Source of the DNA: Streptomyces pseudovenezuelae | Lineage (GTDB): Bacteria > Actinomycetota > Actinomycetes > Streptomycetales > Streptomycetaceae | Length of the DNA: 64,000 nucleotides | Assembly: GCF_029892565.1 (NCBI RefSeq) | Contig: NZ_JARXVH010000002.1 | Span: forward strand, 1-64,000 | Direction of reading: 5' to 3' | Translations under genes and position numbers: made by a program | Part shown: in pieces, positions 51,715 through 60,657 of the stretch | Numbering within the stretch: the first letter of the stretch is position 1 | Layout: each line of letters starts with the position of its first letter | The notes under the pieces: generated by a model | What the model was told of the DNA's origin: nothing | Database searches by the model: none | Seen by the model: the letters and a program-made list of their open reading frames with translations, nothing else

Positions 51715-52566
51715 TCAGCGCAGAGCGATCAGGCCGATGGCCAGTGAGGCGCAGACCAGGCCGAGGACCTGACGACGGTTCAGGCGCTCCCCCAGAAGAA
51801 GCAGGGCGAGAACGACAGGGACGGCGGGGTAGAGGGACGAGAGCACGGTGGCCACAGCCATGAGCTGGTGCGCGGTGGCTTCCAGGTACAGCACGATCGC
51901 GGCCGTCCCGACCATGCCCGCCGCCACCGCCGTCGCCCATGCACCGGTCGGCATGGTCCAGCGCCCGCCGCCGTAGGGCGTCAGCACGGCGGCGATGACC
52001 ACGACGGACACCACCCGGCTCAGCGCCACCGGCCACAGACCGCTGTCGCCGTCCACCTGTGCCATGGCCAGGAACTGCAGACCGAATCCCCCGCCGGCCA
52101 CCAGCGCGCTCGGCACGCCCTCGGACAGCGTTCCGTGGCGCTCCCGGCCCGCACCCGGAGTGTTCTGGGAGACCAGCCAGAGCGCCGGCGGTACGGCGGC
52201 CATCCCCACCCACACAGGCGCGGAAAGGTGCTCCCCGAGGAGAATCACGCCGACCAGGACGGGCAGGGCCACCGCACCGACATCGCTCACGGGGACGACG
52301 ACGCTCATCGCTCCCTGCGACATCGCCCGGTAGAGGAACGCGACCCCCACGCCCGTGCCGACCCCCGACAGCACTCCCCACCCGTAGTCCGCGAGCGCGG
52401 CCGAGCCGCCGGACAGACTCGGCGCCAGGACCAGTGCGAGCGCGGTGCCGCCCACCTGGGCATGCAGGGCGACGGTCATTCCTTGGTCCCGCCGGGACAG
52501 CAGACCGTTGACGAAGTGCGTGATGCCGAAGCACAAGGCGGACAACAGGGCGAGCGACTCACCCAT
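51715..52566 (-). CDS. EamA/DMT-family transporter
   Basis: A 283-residue protein with ten predicted helices in two EamA halves; the C-terminal LSSLYPAVPVVLALLLLGERLNRRQ is typical. ATG 52566. Stand-alone. Probable drug/metabolite exporter; substrate unknown. The 213-bp region upstream of it holds nothing recognisable. Confidence 0.9.
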   Translation of the reverse strand: MGESLALLSALCFGITHFVNGLLSRRDQGMTVALHAQVGGTALALVLAPSLSGGSAALADYGWGVLSGVGTGVGVAFLYRAMSQGAMSVVVPVSDVGAVALPVLVGVILLGEHLSAPVWVGMAAVPPALWLVSQNTPGAGRERHGTLSEGVPSALVAGGGFGLQFLAMAQVDGDSGLWPVALSRVVSVVVIAAVLTPYGGGRWTMPTGAWATAVAAGMVGTAAIVLYLEATAHQLMAVATVLSSLYPAVPVVLALLLLGERLNRRQVLGLVCASLAIGLIALR

Positions 52567-52779
52567 CGCCCGCCCCGACGACGTCCCGTCGAGCGGGTGA
52601 AGGGGCTGCGAGTGACGGGGCCGACCACGTCCTGGGCACCAAAAACATGGCACACCGCCTACCCCCGTACACCGAACCAACGCGGCGCCGGCGAACGCTC
52701 GGTGGACGAGGGGGAGGGCGTCTTCCCTCCGGAAGGTCGGCTGTCATACCGAGGGGTCTCTATGCGATCTAGGCCGCTT

Positions 52780-53250
52780 TCATCGGTGCTTCCTGGAGCG
52801 GCGGATGAGCAGCAGCGCGATGAATGCGCCGGCCGCGGCGAGCAGCGGGCCACGGTTGGCCCGTGCCGCCTGCAGGCCCTTGCCTGCCTTCTCGCGTACC
52901 GGCTCCGGGGTCTTCTCCCGGGCGAGCTGCCCGGCGTGAACCGCCTTGTCGCGGACCTGCTCCGTAGCCGCGGTGGCCTTGACCCGCACCGCCTCCGGTG
53001 TCCTGTCCTGCACCACATGGACCGCGTGTGACGCCTTGTCCCGCAGTTGGGCCTTGGCCTGGGTCGTCTTCTCCTCGACCTGCTGCCTGACGGCGTCCGT
53101 CTTCTCCTGGGCGCGGGCCTTGACATCGGCCTTGGCCGCGAGCGCCTCGACGGTCTCACCGAGTTCCTCGCGTGTCGCCTCGACCTGTTCGCGCAGTTCC
53201 TCCGTGGAGGGTGCTGCCTCATCGCCCGTGTGCGGCTTGTCCTGGGTCAT
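52780..53250 (-). CDS. DUF3618-like helical protein with C-terminal membrane anchor
   Basis: A 156-residue, highly charged protein: DUF3618-like start (TEELREQVEATREELGETVE), four imperfect 20-residue helical repeats ending in TPE(A/P)VR(V/E)KA, and a C-terminal transmembrane helix (GPLLAAAGAFIALLLI) with a basic end. It starts inside the holin-like gene (4-bp ATGA overlap). Such pairs are common in actinomycete envelope stress loci; precise role unknown. Confidence 0.8.
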   Translation of the reverse strand: MTQDKPHTGDEAAPSTEELREQVEATREELGETVEALAAKADVKARAQEKTDAVRQQVEEKTTQAKAQLRDKASHAVHVVQDRTPEAVRVKATAATEQVRDKAVHAGQLAREKTPEPVREKAGKGLQAARANRGPLLAAAGAFIALLLIRRSRKHR

Positions 53251-53666
53251 CGGTGTGCCTTCTCCTTGATCTCGGCCACGTCGGCCTTGACGCTGTCGAT
53301 GGTCTGTTGCGGCGCAGGCGGGGCTGCCTTGCTGATCTGCTGCTTGCCGAGAGCCGCCATCAGCGCGGTGACGGCGGCCAGGACGGCGGTGACGATCAGC
53401 GCCGCCGCCCACACATCCATGACGAGCGAGAGCGCGGCGATCACGGTGGCCACCAGTGCCTGGAGGGTGAGAACACCCACCAGACCGGCGCCGCCGAACA
53501 GCCCGCCGCCCTTGCCGAAGCGCTTGCCCTTCTGGACCATCTCCGCCTGAGCCAGGCGCATTTCGTCGCGGACCAACTCCGACAACTGCTGCGAGGCACG
53601 TTGGACCAGGTCGCCGACCGGTTCCTGTGCTCCGCTGCCGGTGCGGGGGGAGCCTTCTGCTGTCAT
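53247..53666 (-). CDS. Phage holin superfamily III-like membrane protein (DUF1469)
   Basis: A 139-residue protein with an N-terminal amphipathic helix (LVQRASQQLSELVRDEMRLA) and two membrane helices (residues 55-105). Despite the family name it is not phage-linked here; it is paired with the DUF3618-like gene, as is typical in actinomycetes. Likely an envelope structural or stress protein. Confidence 0.88.
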   Translation of the reverse strand: MTAEGSPRTGSGAQEPVGDLVQRASQQLSELVRDEMRLAQAEMVQKGKRFGKGGGLFGGAGLVGVLTLQALVATVIAALSLVMDVWAAALIVTAVLAAVTALMAALGKQQISKAAPPAPQQTIDSVKADVAEIKEKAHR

Positions 53667-53785
53667 GGGTGCTCACCTGTCCTTCGTCGGCGTTCTCGGC
53701 AGGCCCTGTGTCGTTCGGCCGACCGGCCGTCTCCTGCCACCGTCTGATCGTGTGTCCGGGTACCCGGACAACGACGCCTCACCGC

Positions 53786-55555
53786 TCAGTGGTGGGTTTC
53801 GTCGCCGTGGCTGCGCAGTAGTTCCTTCACCTTGGCGACGGCGAAGCCCCAGCCCTGTTCGACGGTGGGTTTGGCGGGGACGGCGATCTCGTCCGGATTG
53901 GTGAGCACGTCGAGAAGGACGGGGCCGGGCGTGGCGAACGCGCGGCGTACGGCGTCGTCGAGGTCGCCGGGGTCGGTGACGCGGATGCCGGTGATACCGA
54001 TGGCGGTGGCGACTGCGGCGAAGTCGGGGTTGTCCAGGACCGTCCCGAACTCGGGGAGACCGGCCTGTTCCTGTTCCAGCTTGACCATGCCGAGGCGGCG
54101 GTTGTCGAAGACGACGAGCTTGACCGGCAGTCGGTAGGTCCTGAGGGTCATGAGGTCGCCGAGGAGCATGCTCAGGCCGCCGTCGCCGCAGAACGCGACG
54201 ACCTGGCGGTCCCGGTCCAGGTACTGCGCGCCGAGTGCCTGCGGCATGGCGTTGGCCATGGAGCCCAGGTTGTAGGAGCCGAGCAGCCGACGCGCCCCAC
54301 GCATCTCCACGAACCGCGAGAGCCAGACGGTGGCCATTCCGGTGTCCGAGGTGAAGATCGCGTCGTCGGTGGCGCTGCGGTCCACGGCGGCGGCCAGCGC
54401 CTCCGGCCGGATGCCGTGCTCGCGGTTGTCCAGCGCGGAGCGGACCTTGCCGACCAGACCCCTGTCGTGTGTGGGGTCGGCGAGGCGTGCCTGGTCCTTC
54501 CGCCAGCCCAGGAAGCGTTCCCGTGCCTCCTCCAGGTGCCCGCGGTCGCGCGCGCCGCCCAGGTCGCCCAACTCGCCCGGCTCGGCGGCCAGATGGTCGA
54601 GCAGGTCGCGCGCGGTGGCACCCACATCGCCGACGAGGCCGATGTCCACCGGGACGCGGCGTCCGATGTGCGCCGGCTCGGTGTCGACCTGGATGACCGT
54701 ACGGCCCTCGGGATACCAGTCGCGGTAGGGGAAGTCGGTGCCCAGCAGGAGCAGGGTGTCCGCGGTCTGCATGGCCCCGGCCGCCGCCGGGTTCCCGATC
54801 AGACCGGTCTGGCCGACCTGGAAGTGGTTGTCGCCCTCGAAGCCCTCCTTGGCCTTCAGCGTCAGCACCATCGGGGCCGCGAGGCGGTCCGCCAGCGCGA
54901 GGACGTCTCCGCGGGCGGCGCGGGCGCCCTGTCCGACCAGCAGGGTGATCCGGTCCGCATGGTCGAGGAGATCGGCGGCCCGGCGCACGGCGGATGCCTC
55001 GGGGCGCGTGGTGGGCGTGGTGAGGGAGAAGCGGGCCGGACGGTCGGCGTGCAGTTCCCGGTCGCCGATGTCGCCCGGCACGGTGAGGACCGCGACGCCC
55101 TTGCGGCCCAGGGCGTTGCGCACCGCCGTCTCAAGGAGCTGCGGCAGTTGGTCGGGATCCGTGATGGTGGCGCGGAAGACCGCCACGTCACGGAAGAGCA
55201 GGTCGTTGTCGATTTCCTGGAAGGAGTCGCTGCCCAGCTCGGACAGCGGGACCTGGCCGGCGATGGCCAGTACGGGCGTACGGCTCTTGGCCGCGTCGTA
55301 GAGGCCGTTGAGGAGGTGGACCGAACCGGGGCCGACCGTGCCCATGCACACCCCCAGACGGTCCGTGAGCTGGGACTGGGCACTCGCGGCGAAGGCGGCC
55401 GCCTCCTCGTGACGGCAGCCGACCCACTCCACGTCATCGGTGGTGCGGATGGCGTCGGTGAGGGGGTTGAGCGCGTCTCCCACGACGCCGAACACCTGGC
55501 GGACGCCGAGTTCGCTCAGGGCGTCCACGATGACGCGGGCGACGGTTCGTGCCAC
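53786..55555 (-). CDS. Thiamine-diphosphate enzyme, PoxB-type pyruvate oxidase/dehydrogenase
   Basis: A 589-residue TPP enzyme. The N-terminal domain has the catalytic Glu in CRHEEAAAFAA; the central domain is FAD-type; the C-terminal TPP motif is CGDGGLSMLLGDLMTL...FDNRRLG. It best fits pyruvate:quinone oxidoreductase (PoxB) rather than acetolactate synthase, since the last 20 residues form a helical tail as in membrane-activated PoxB. GTG 55555 follows GGAGGA. Second gene behind the FMN/glutamate-synthase-like gene (35 bp). Confidence 0.87.
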   Translation of the reverse strand: MARTVARVIVDALSELGVRQVFGVVGDALNPLTDAIRTTDDVEWVGCRHEEAAAFAASAQSQLTDRLGVCMGTVGPGSVHLLNGLYDAAKSRTPVLAIAGQVPLSELGSDSFQEIDNDLLFRDVAVFRATITDPDQLPQLLETAVRNALGRKGVAVLTVPGDIGDRELHADRPARFSLTTPTTRPEASAVRRAADLLDHADRITLLVGQGARAARGDVLALADRLAAPMVLTLKAKEGFEGDNHFQVGQTGLIGNPAAAGAMQTADTLLLLGTDFPYRDWYPEGRTVIQVDTEPAHIGRRVPVDIGLVGDVGATARDLLDHLAAEPGELGDLGGARDRGHLEEARERFLGWRKDQARLADPTHDRGLVGKVRSALDNREHGIRPEALAAAVDRSATDDAIFTSDTGMATVWLSRFVEMRGARRLLGSYNLGSMANAMPQALGAQYLDRDRQVVAFCGDGGLSMLLGDLMTLRTYRLPVKLVVFDNRRLGMVKLEQEQAGLPEFGTVLDNPDFAAVATAIGITGIRVTDPGDLDDAVRRAFATPGPVLLDVLTNPDEIAVPAKPTVEQGWGFAVAKVKELLRSHGDETHH

Positions 55556-55590
55556 GGATTCCTCCAGGTCGGTTCCGGGTCGGTTCCAGG

Positions 55591-57174
55591 TCAGACGGTG
55601 AAGTGGTCGGGGTCGGCGGCCTTCCAGTCGACGGCCCAGTCGGCGGGCGGCTCGACCAGCAGTTGTCCGGGGGACAGCCACTCGTACAGCGCGTCGTAGG
55701 AGCGCACGGTCTGTGGGTCGACGCGCCGTCGCAGCATGTGCGGGTGGAGCTGTGCGGGGTCGGTGACTCCCATGGAGGCCATGATCTGGAGGGCGCTGCC
55801 GACGGTGGCCTCCTGGAGGCGCCGTACCCGCGCGGCCTTGTCGCCGACGTCCAGCGCGCGGGCCCGTCGCGGGTCCTGGGTGGTGACGCCGACAGGGCAG
55901 GTGTTGGTGTGGCAGCGCTGGGCCTGGATGCACCCGACCGCGAACATCATGGCGCGGGCCGCGTTGCCGTAGTCGGCGCCCTGGATCAGGCGTTTGACGA
56001 GGTCGGCCCCAGTGGCGATCTTGCCGCTGGCGCCGATCCGGATGCGGTCCCGCAGGCCCGCGCCGACCAGCGCGTTGTGCACGGTCATCAGGCCTTCGGT
56101 GAGCGGTGTGCCGATGTGGTCGGCGAATTCCAGAGGTGCGGCACCCGTGCCGCCCTCCGCGCCGTCGACGATGATGAAGTCGGGTGCGGTGCCCTCCTCG
56201 ATCATCGCCTTGCACACGGCGAGGAACTGGCGCCGTGAACCGAGGCACAGCTTGAAACCGGCCGGCTTGCCGCCGGACAGCTCCCGCATCCGCGCTATGA
56301 AACGGACGAGTTCGCGAGGTGTGGAGAACACCCGGTGGTACGGCGGTGAGACGACCGTTCGTCCCTCGGGCACGTCCCGTACGCGGGCGATCTCCGCGTT
56401 GACCTTGGCTCCGGGCAGTACACCCCCGATACCGGGTTTGGCACCCTGCGACAGCTTGAGCGACACACACCGGACGCTCTCGCCCGACGCCTTCTCGGCG
56501 AACTCCCCGGCATCGAAGTCCCCGTCCCGGGTCCGGCAGCCGAAGTAGCCGGTACCGATCTCCCAGACCAGGTCACCGCCCGGGCGCAGGTGATACTCCG
56601 ACAGCCCGCCCTCGCCGGTGTCGTGCGCGAAACCGCCTGCCGCGGCCCCCTGGTTGAGCGCCAGTACGGCGTTCGCGGAGAGCGAGCCGAAGCTCATCGC
56701 GGAGACGTTCAGCAGTGCCATGTCGTACGGCCGGGTGCAGTCCGGGCCTCCGATCCGCACGCGCGGCGGGTGCTCGGGCACCGGGCACGGAGCCATCGAG
56801 GGCACCAGGTACTCGTATCCCGCCTGGTACACGTCGCGTTCGGTCCCGAACGGCTCCTCGGCGGCGGTGCCCTTGGCCCGCTCGTAGACGATGCTGCGGA
56901 TGTCCCGGTCGAAGGGCCGCCCGTCGAAGCTCCGCTCGACGAAGTACTGCTGCAACTCGGGACGGATGCGCTCCAACAGGAAGCGGGCGTGTCCGATCAC
57001 CGGATAGTTGCGCAGCACCGAGTGCCGCCGCTGGGCCAGGTCCCACACGCCGATCACACCGAGCGCGGCCAGCGGCACAGCGGCCATCCACCACCAGGGC
57101 GACGCCACCACTGCCACACCGCCCACTGCGAGGGCGGCGCCCACGACCACCGCGACCATTCCGGTTCTCAGCAC
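55591..57174 (-). CDS. Membrane-anchored FMN-binding glutamate synthase-like protein
   Basis: A protein of about 527 residues. Two N-terminal membrane helices (residues 3-45) precede a GltB-type FMN domain with HDTGEGGLSEYH, GASGKIATGADLVKRL and a Cys cluster GCIQAQRCHTNTCPVG that can hold a 3Fe-4S centre. It lacks the glutaminase domain, so it is not a full glutamate synthase; this stand-alone family may be an archaeal-type GltS or another FMN oxidoreductase. Start GTG 57174 (or ATG 57159) has no clear RBS. Confidence 0.83.
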   Translation of the reverse strand: MLRTGMVAVVVGAALAVGGVAVVASPWWWMAAVPLAALGVIGVWDLAQRRHSVLRNYPVIGHARFLLERIRPELQQYFVERSFDGRPFDRDIRSIVYERAKGTAAEEPFGTERDVYQAGYEYLVPSMAPCPVPEHPPRVRIGGPDCTRPYDMALLNVSAMSFGSLSANAVLALNQGAAAGGFAHDTGEGGLSEYHLRPGGDLVWEIGTGYFGCRTRDGDFDAGEFAEKASGESVRCVSLKLSQGAKPGIGGVLPGAKVNAEIARVRDVPEGRTVVSPPYHRVFSTPRELVRFIARMRELSGGKPAGFKLCLGSRRQFLAVCKAMIEEGTAPDFIIVDGAEGGTGAAPLEFADHIGTPLTEGLMTVHNALVGAGLRDRIRIGASGKIATGADLVKRLIQGADYGNAARAMMFAVGCIQAQRCHTNTCPVGVTTQDPRRARALDVGDKAARVRRLQEATVGSALQIMASMGVTDPAQLHPHMLRRRVDPQTVRSYDALYEWLSPGQLLVEPPADWAVDWKAADPDHFTV

Positions 57175-57380
57175 GAGCCACGAGTAACCCGCTTGACCCG
57201 TCTCATGCGGACCGACCGTGCCGACCTGGCGTTCCTGGACTTCACCGACGCCTGGCACGAGGGCCGGAAGGCGGCCACTACGGCCTTGTGCGACGCCCAC
57301 CGACATGGAGGCCGGCATCATCGTCGGCCGTCGGGGTAACTGCGCCTGATGCCCACCCGCGCGAGCTGGAAGGAAGCCTG

Positions 57381-57728
57381 ATGGCCACCGTGTCTCTCAC
57401 CGGAGCGTCCAAGGAGGACGCCGCCACCGTGTTCGGCGTCCTGCGGACGGCGTTCCCCACCGACCGTCCTTCCGACGACGTTCCCCAGGAACAGCCGGGC
57501 GACCAGTCAGCCGTCTGGACCGCGGAGTTCGAGCCGACGCAGGAGTGGATCCCGACCGGTCCGATCCCCCTGGAGGGCTTGGTCTCCGCCACGCTGCAGG
57601 GCAGTTACGTCGCCGTGGACCGGCTTCGCGAAGCTCTGGGCGTCGCCTTCGCCGTACAGGAGCGGGGCACGGCGTCGGGCGACCAGGAGAAGGAGGCCGA
57701 CCTGCGACTCGGCACGAAGCAGCGATGA
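57381..57728 (+). CDS. Small conserved hypothetical protein
   Basis: A 115-residue soluble protein (MATVSLTGASKEDAATVFGV start, LEGLVSATLQGSYVAVDRLR in the middle) with a clear RBS (GGAAGGAAG) before ATG 57381. Predicted alpha/beta with no motif I recognise. It diverges from the FMN/glutamate-synthase-like gene and may share its control. Confidence 0.7.
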   Translation: MATVSLTGASKEDAATVFGVLRTAFPTDRPSDDVPQEQPGDQSAVWTAEFEPTQEWIPTGPIPLEGLVSATLQGSYVAVDRLREALGVAFAVQERGTASGDQEKEADLRLGTKQR

Positions 57729-57870
57729 GGCGGGGGCCACAACCCGCGTAGCCGACCCACGCGCTCATCCGGAGCGGCGGCGACCACCAGGAGCCGTACC
57801 TGGCATGGGCCGAACAGAGACTGCTGCCCGCCCTCCGAGAACCGTGAGAGGGCGAGAGCGCCCGCCGCGC

Positions 57871-58002
57871 GTGGATCTGGAGAGCGCCGGTGCCCAGGCG
57901 GTGTACCGGGACCCCGCCGACCTCCGCGGACACCTGGACTCCGGCGTCTTCGCAGACGGGGACGACCGAAGGCCGCGGAGGTACGAGGTCAGCCGGCGGT
58001 GA
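57871..58002 (+). pseudogene. C-terminal remnant of a HAD-type phosphatase
   Basis: A plus-strand stretch reads LESAGAQAVYRDPADLRGHLDSGVF before a TGA at 58000-58002. This matches the last strand and helix of HAD phosphatases (...GAxAVYxDPADLLxHLD). The catalytic core is absent and no upstream frame restores it. The preceding 57729-57870 contains another short coding-like tract (LAWAEQRLLPALREP then stop) of unknown origin. Confidence 0.4.
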
Positions 58003-58219
58003 GTACGGAGTCGCCCTGGGTACGGGCGTCGGCCAGTCGGCGGCGGGCGGCGATGAGGGCGGAGTCGACGTCGCGGGTGCCGGTGGATACACACAGCGTG
58101 TAGGCGACGTCGTCCATCCGGCGTCGTGCGGCGGGGCTGCCGTTCTCGGCATGCAGCGCGCACAGGGTCTCGTACTGATCGACCAGGTCCTTCAACACCG
58201 CGGGGTGAGCCATCAGCAC
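57989..58219 (-). CDS. DUF5133-type small protein
   Basis: A 76-residue protein with the pattern AHPAVLKDLVDQYETL and DDVAYTLCVSTGTRDVDSAL, typical of DUF5133 proteins in Streptomyces. GTG 58219 with GGAGA 6 bp upstream is preferred to the in-frame ATG codons at 58249 and 58213. These genes tend to neighbour antibiotic-like or stress genes; role unknown. The 58220-58489 gap is less GC-rich and contains nothing I recognise. Confidence 0.75.
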   Translation of the reverse strand: MLMAHPAVLKDLVDQYETLCALHAENGSPAARRRMDDVAYTLCVSTGTRDVDSALIAARRRLADARTQGDSVLTAG

Positions 58220-58489
58220 CAGGGGTCTCCATTCATGCGAACCTGACATTCGCGATGCGGTTACCCCCGGCTTACCTGCCTATGCGGTGGATTGGTGTTC
58301 CCGCGAGTCCCTTACCGGCCCGGACGGTCGCGAGAGCGCGGGCGGGAACCTGGCCGCGTGACGCAACCGGCACGAGCCCGGCCGCCAATTATGCGTAGGT
58401 CCGGCAAATGCTGCCATGCCAACGCCACCTGTTCAGCCCATGGTCGTTACCCGTCCAGAGAGTCGTTCTTACGTGGCGGGAGAGCCAGC

Positions 58490-60004
58490 ATGAGGCAGTT
58501 TCCCTTGGAGGCACTCGACTTGGCGCCCGGGCGCCTGGTGGAGTGGCGGCTTCAACGGATGGGGGAGCAGGCCGGCAGCGGCGTTGACGGGCCGGTCAGA
58601 AGGGCCTCGTTCAACCAGGACAAGCATTTCAGCGTGGCCGAGGAAGGACGTAAGGCGGACGATCTGTTCTCCTCCTGGCTCGCCATCGCGTTCGAGGTGT
58701 CGGGGCCTCTCGACCGGCACGCACTGGAATCCGCCCTGTTGTACTTCGCGCAGCGTCACGAGGTGCTGCGGTGCGAGTTCCGGCGGCTGGCGGGCGAGTT
58801 GGCGTGCGAGCCGCTCGGCCCGCAGGACATCGGCCTGGCAGCGGTCGACGTGGGCGAGTTCGACTCCACGGACGAACTCCGGACTTTCCTGTCCGACAGT
58901 TTCAAGGAGCGGATCGACACGCTCTCCTGGCCGTTGTTCCTGATGGGAGCGGTGGTCCGCGACGACTCCTCGACGGTGTACCTGGCCTTCGATCACATCG
59001 TGTGCGACGGCATGTCGATGCCGAACGTCGTCAGCGACATCCAGACCGCGTACGCCGCGTATGCGGCCGGCTCCGATGTCGTACTCCCCACTGTCGGAAG
59101 CTATTTGGACTTCGCGCAGGAACAGCGCCGGCGTTATCTGGCGATCAGCGAGTTCGACGGCCGGCTGGACTACTGGAAGTCCTTCATGGCGCGCAACGGT
59201 GAGTTCTTCCCGAGATTCCCGCTCGATCTCGGTATCGAGCCGGAGCGGACCTACCCCACGGTGAACGAAGCGTTTCCGCTCCTCGATGCCCGCCAGACCG
59301 CCGAGTTGGAGAGTCGTTGCCTCGCGGTCGGCGGGAAGGCGTTCATGGGGGTACTGGCCGCGGTCGCGATCTCCCTTCGGGAGACGGGCGGCCCCAGCGT
59401 CTACCGCGGGCTGATGCCGGTCAGTGAACGCGGCAAGGGTGACTGGTTGGGCTCGATGGGATGGTTCGTCAACACCATGCCCATCGAGTTCTCCGTGGCG
59501 GAGGAAGAGAGCTTCGCCGAGGTGGTGGCCAATGTGCGGACGGGCTTCGCGGAGATGCTGCGCAGCATCGACGTGCCGTTCGTGAGGGTGTGGGAACTGC
59601 TGGCGCCGGACGACTTCGCCAAGCGCACCTGGCCGTTCCCGGTGAACTTCTTCTCCTACGCCGACATGAGGAAGTGCCCGGGAGCGGAGAACCACCACAA
59701 CTGGCGGCCCACCACGCACGTTTGGGCGTCACGCTCCAACGGAACCTCCTCCTGGTTCCAGCGGGACACCGCCGGCCTCCACATGAACTCGATCTACGCC
59801 GACACACCACAGTCCCGGCGAACCATGACGGAACTTCGCCGCACGCTCCAGCGAGTGCTGCTGGAGATCTCACACTTCGGCACGATGCCGTCTCCACGCG
59901 ACGAAACAACCGGATCGCGCGTTCACGGCACCGTCACCACCGTCAACGGCCCGCGCCGAGCCGAACCGGGTCTCGTGGAGTGGGAGAGGGCTGTGTCGAG
60001 GTGA
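58490..60004 (+). CDS. Stand-alone NRPS condensation-domain-like protein
   Basis: A 504-residue protein spanning one whole condensation domain. The active-site motif reads FDHIVCDG (HHxxxDG with the first His replaced by Asp; the catalytic second His kept), and SMGWFVNTMPIEF matches motif C5. No carrier, adenylation or reductase domain lies in the window. ATG 58490 follows GGGAGA. It may acylate or link a carrier-bound or free substrate made elsewhere. Its extra N-terminal 55 residues and Pro-rich end lack known motifs. Confidence 0.83.
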   Translation: MRQFPLEALDLAPGRLVEWRLQRMGEQAGSGVDGPVRRASFNQDKHFSVAEEGRKADDLFSSWLAIAFEVSGPLDRHALESALLYFAQRHEVLRCEFRRLAGELACEPLGPQDIGLAAVDVGEFDSTDELRTFLSDSFKERIDTLSWPLFLMGAVVRDDSSTVYLAFDHIVCDGMSMPNVVSDIQTAYAAYAAGSDVVLPTVGSYLDFAQEQRRRYLAISEFDGRLDYWKSFMARNGEFFPRFPLDLGIEPERTYPTVNEAFPLLDARQTAELESRCLAVGGKAFMGVLAAVAISLRETGGPSVYRGLMPVSERGKGDWLGSMGWFVNTMPIEFSVAEEESFAEVVANVRTGFAEMLRSIDVPFVRVWELLAPDDFAKRTWPFPVNFFSYADMRKCPGAENHHNWRPTTHVWASRSNGTSSWFQRDTAGLHMNSIYADTPQSRRTMTELRRTLQRVLLEISHFGTMPSPRDETTGSRVHGTVTTVNGPRRAEPGLVEWERAVSR

Positions 60005-60032
60005 CGTGGGCGAGGCCAGGGACTTCCCCGTC

Positions 60033-60575
60033 CTAGCTCTCCGAGTCCCGCTTCCACTCCTGGACGAGGAGCCCGAGCAGCACTTCGTCCAGGAACTCAC
60101 CCATCACCCAGGCCGAGGAACGCAGCACGCCCTCGCGGACGAAGCCGTTGTGCTCGGCGGCGCGCAGCATCGCGGCGTTGTCCGACAGCGTCTCGATCTG
60201 CAGCCGTTGCAGACCGCGTACGACGAAGCCGTAGTGGCAGAGCACCGCGACCACGTCGGTGCCGTAGCCCTTGCCGCGGGAGGACGGCCGCAGCCCCAGC
60301 CCGATGTGCGCGGACCGGTTGTGGTTGTCGATGCCCCACAGCGTCGCGCCGCCGAGCAGCGTGCCGCCGTCCAGTTCGACCACGGAGAACCTGACCTGCC
60401 GGTCGTCCTTGTCATCGGCCACGACCTGCGCGTCCTTCGACTTGGGCGTGATCGGCCGCCACGGCTGGTCGTCGGACCGCGAGTAGTTGACCACGTCGTC
60501 GTGGAGTTCGGCCTGCAGGATGGGAGTGTCGTCCTCGTGCCGGGCCCTGAGCCCGACCTTGCTGCCCGTTAGCAT
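60033..60575 (-). CDS. GNAT-family N-acetyltransferase
   Basis: A 180-residue RimJ/RimL-like acetyltransferase. The acetyl-CoA loop is RPSSRGKGYGTDVV and the next helix AMLRAAEHNGFVREGVL is typical. ATG 60575. Convergent with the condensation-like gene. Substrate (amine, protein N-terminus or antibiotic) not determined. Confidence 0.9.
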   Translation of the reverse strand: MLTGSKVGLRARHEDDTPILQAELHDDVVNYSRSDDQPWRPITPKSKDAQVVADDKDDRQVRFSVVELDGGTLLGGATLWGIDNHNRSAHIGLGLRPSSRGKGYGTDVVAVLCHYGFVVRGLQRLQIETLSDNAAMLRAAEHNGFVREGVLRSSAWVMGEFLDEVLLGLLVQEWKRDSES

Positions 60576-60657
60576 GCGAGCTTCCTATCCGAGCGTGTCG
60601 GCCGGCGGCAAACGATTAAGCGGCGGGCGCTCGCCGCAAGCCAACGAGGAACCCCCG

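Noticed and set aside
55556..56470. Possible 305-residue N-terminal extension of the PoxB-like protein
   Set aside because: The extension lies antisense-frame within the FMN/glutamate-synthase-like gene; GTG 55555 with a good RBS gives the normal family length.
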